NCBI RefSeq assembly: GCF_000835495.1
Contig: NW_015622548.1
Location: forward strand, 1-64,000
Source: Cladophialophora immunda
Lineage: Eukaryota; Ascomycota; Eurotiomycetes; Chaetothyriales; Herpotrichiellaceae
Reading direction: 5' to 3'
DNA length: 64,000 bases
The translations under genes and the position numbers were made by a program. Within the stretch, counting starts at the first letter, position 1. Every line of letters begins with the position of its first letter. The notes below the pieces were generated by a model. It made no database searches. It was not told where the DNA came from and saw only the letters and a program-made list of their open reading frames with translations. Of the stretch, positions 61,866 through 64,000 are shown piece after piece.

Positions 61866-64000
61866 AACAATGCGGCCGAATGGGAACAGAGGAACAGGTC
61901 GCGGAGACGATTAAACCGACATGGCAGAGACGGAAGGAGTGCCAATTCCAACCAGCGAGTGGCGTGCGACGTCCGAGCACAAATCGGTCCGTAAAGGAGG
62001 GTGGTGGATCAGAGGTTGCTGAACCTGAGTATTCCCAAGACGCGCCCTGGACGTTGGAAAGACACAAGGGAGACCTCCACATCAGCATGCACACCGGGTT
62101 GAGGGCGGTAGCTGGAGGTGAAGAAATATTGCCTAACAAGGAAATCTAGGAAGCAAAATGAGGGATGGGAGAAGTCCAGGTGAGTAGAGATTGTAGCAGG
62201 ATGCCTGCGCTACGGGAGAGGGAAGCTAGACGTTGGACTTCGCGGTTGACATGGAGATCATCCTGGATCGTCGATGGCAGATTGGACGGGAGCCGGATGG
62301 GGGTTGACGGTGGCGGGTTCGGATTGAGCTGTCCCTCTGGCTCCCTCTACCAGGAATCGAGCTGAGAAGCGACTTTGGCCGTGGGGAAAGCAAATGCACA
62401 TCATTGACAAATGGAGGTAGAGGCTGAGGCCAAGGCAAGCAAGGCCACGATGCAGGGGAACAAAAGAGCAGCCACGTGTGGAGCTGCAACGGGGGGAACG
62501 TGCTGTTCGATTCTCAACAGGGCGGATCGCACATGCGCTCAGCGGAAGGGAAAGAAAAAAAGTCGAAGGTGAGTAGGGGAGCATCAAAGGCCGAAATCCA
62601 ACAGCAGGAGTGATTGGCTGCGGTTTGCGAGCCCCAAGGGTGTTTTCCCCAGATAGACTTCGTATCTACAACAGAGTTCGTCTTCGGGGGAATGTCGAGT
62701 GCTTCATTATTGGCTTGGAACCACGTAAAAGAAATTCCCCTGTGAACAAGGAGTGTGGCCCTTGCTTCCAATCGACCTGTCCGCTCCACCAGCCCTCTCT
62801 CCCGCCAACTTCTCCACATCTTTGTCCCTCTGGGTGCTTGTACGAGGACATGTTGCGGCGTGCCGAGCGGCCCAGCAGCCTCTGCCCACATCCTATGGGG
62901 CTTTTCACTGAATGTTCCGCCTGAAGCAAGGTATGGATTGTTTTGTCGTGTTGCCCTTGTTTGTGGTTCAAGGTTTGCAGACTCAATGGCCGCTACAAGT
63001 TACCCGAACCGTAGTCATGCGAACAGTGCACCAGAGGCTTTTTTCAGCCTCCAACTACGTCGTCCTCTCCTGCTCGTAACCTCTACGGGGGCCTGTTGCC
63101 TCGGCGTCCGGAAGTGCGCAGGAGAGAGCCCACAAAGGAGTGACAGGTCGTGGAATCCATCAACAAGAATCCATCCGAGGACATACATGGCGATTGTAGT
63201 TGTGCCTCAAGGCGGTTTGAGCTGGTGCGCCGTCCCCAAGAGTCAAATGTGGAAGCCTTTAGTCAATTCGAGCATGCGCCAATCCTGCGAAGTACACTCT
63301 TCATCACCTCGAGAACAGACAAAGTGGCCTAGAATACAGTTTGCTGGCCACATGGGAGGAACCAACATGCAGGGCGTGTTCAGGGAGAGACACGATCACA
63401 GGGCACTCCAACACGTGGCAAGGAACAATGTCGTGGGGCTACTGGCTGGGCGGCATAAGTGACATGCACCTGCATGAGAATGGAACCCTCAACAACCCCT
63501 TTGCGGCATTCATCCGAAGCAAAGCAGGTCCCTGGATCAGCGTTGGCTGCCTACAAGAGATGCCAGAACCTTGAGCGGCGAGTATAAAGTCTGGTGGCGA
63601 ATGGGCCTGGCGCAGACGTGCTTGTTAGCGATCCACTGTTCAGCGATTGCCGAGAGCTACTGTACCTGGGCTCGCTGAAGTGCCCAACGGACTACCTGAG
63701 CCATGTAGCTACCTGAGATACGTACAAGTCAATATGTTACGGAGTACGTGGTAGTTGCTTGTCTGCACATCCGCAGACCAGCGGCGCTCCTGCAAGTGGG
63801 CATATACCCGGAGAAACTAAGCCCCAAGGTAGTAAGTCCCCCCAACTTATGACCGCTGCCGTCCTGGAAGTAGACGAGGTGCGTTGGTTCCCGTTTGCCT
63901 TCAGAACAATCACAGTAACACCAGCTTTTTTTGGCCAAAGTGATACCCACCTAGGTAGCGAGGTTAAAGGGTCGCATCTTGTTTGTTCAAGATGAAGATC
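61866..64000. other. Terminal intergenic region
   Basis: About 2.1 kb with many short overlapping frames, the longest 62755-63462 on the plus strand (starting with GTG). None has a motif, a signal peptide or convincing splice support. It should contain the promoter and probably the first exon of the low-complexity gene. The sequence is ordinary, not RIP-like. Confidence 0.5.

Noticed and set aside
62755..63462. 235-codon plus-strand open frame
   Set aside because: It starts with GTG, has no recognisable motif, and overlaps other chance frames on both strands in a GC-balanced region. Length alone does not support a gene.

Overview
This window is a chromosome end of a filamentous ascomycete (Pezizomycotina). 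It opens with about twelve CCCTAA telomere repeats. Next come a helicase-type subtelomeric pseudogene and about 11 kb of repeats whose CpA/TpG dinucleotides have been almost wiped out while CpG survives, which is the mark of repeat-induced point mutation (RIP). From about 18.2 kb rightwards the sequence is gene-rich. Its genes carry short introns (mostly 43-103 bp, GT...AG) and look fully functional. I did not try to name the species.

Layout. 1-73: telomere. 74-1950: C/T-rich subtelomeric DNA with scattered telomere-like units. 2000-6529 (minus): decayed RecQ-type telomere-linked helicase pointing at the chromosome end, with a pure TCC microsatellite inside. 7000-13440 (plus): RIP-mutated Ty3/Gypsy retrotransposon, split in its reverse transcriptase by a 323-bp solo LTR with a 5-bp target-site duplication. 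14640-17420 (plus): second RIP-mutated open frame with a possible Ulp1/C48-protease-like end. 17370-18128: two 285-bp arms in inverted orientation at the border of the RIP zone. 18254-18650: possible GPR1/FUN34/YaaH transporter fragment.

18925-48371: compact subtelomeric cluster of metabolic and regulatory genes. It holds a single-chain biotin-dependent acyl-CoA carboxylase, a secreted SMP-30/gluconolactonase-like protein, a cytochrome P450, a C2H2 + Zn2Cys6 transcription factor, a vanillyl-alcohol-oxidase-type flavoenzyme with all known catalytic residues, and a PRISE-type enone reductase. It also holds a second C2H2 factor paralogous to the first, a 4-coumarate:CoA-ligase-like enzyme with a peroxisomal SRL tail, a CTF1/FarA-like Zn2Cys6 factor, an SRPBCC-fold protein and a sugar-porter-type MFS transporter. 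There is no PKS, NRPS or terpene synthase. I therefore read the set as a catabolic or conversion cluster for a plant-type phenolic or alkylphenol rather than a classical biosynthetic cluster; this is inference. Most of the divergent promoters carry the FarA/CTF1-type hexamer CCTCGG, including one perfect inverted pair, which suggests control by the cluster's own CTF1-like factor.

48372-51131: long intergenic stretch. Beyond it lie core chromosomal genes: a secreted Thr/Val/Pro-rich mucin-like protein, the ribosome-biogenesis ABCF ATPase Arb1, a small cupin, the Tpa1/Ofd1 prolyl hydroxylase and a large low-complexity protein of unknown function. The last 2 kb hold no gene I can support.

Gene models were spliced by eye from consensus splice sites, frame continuity and family motifs. 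The SRPBCC gene and the start of the last gene are the least certain.
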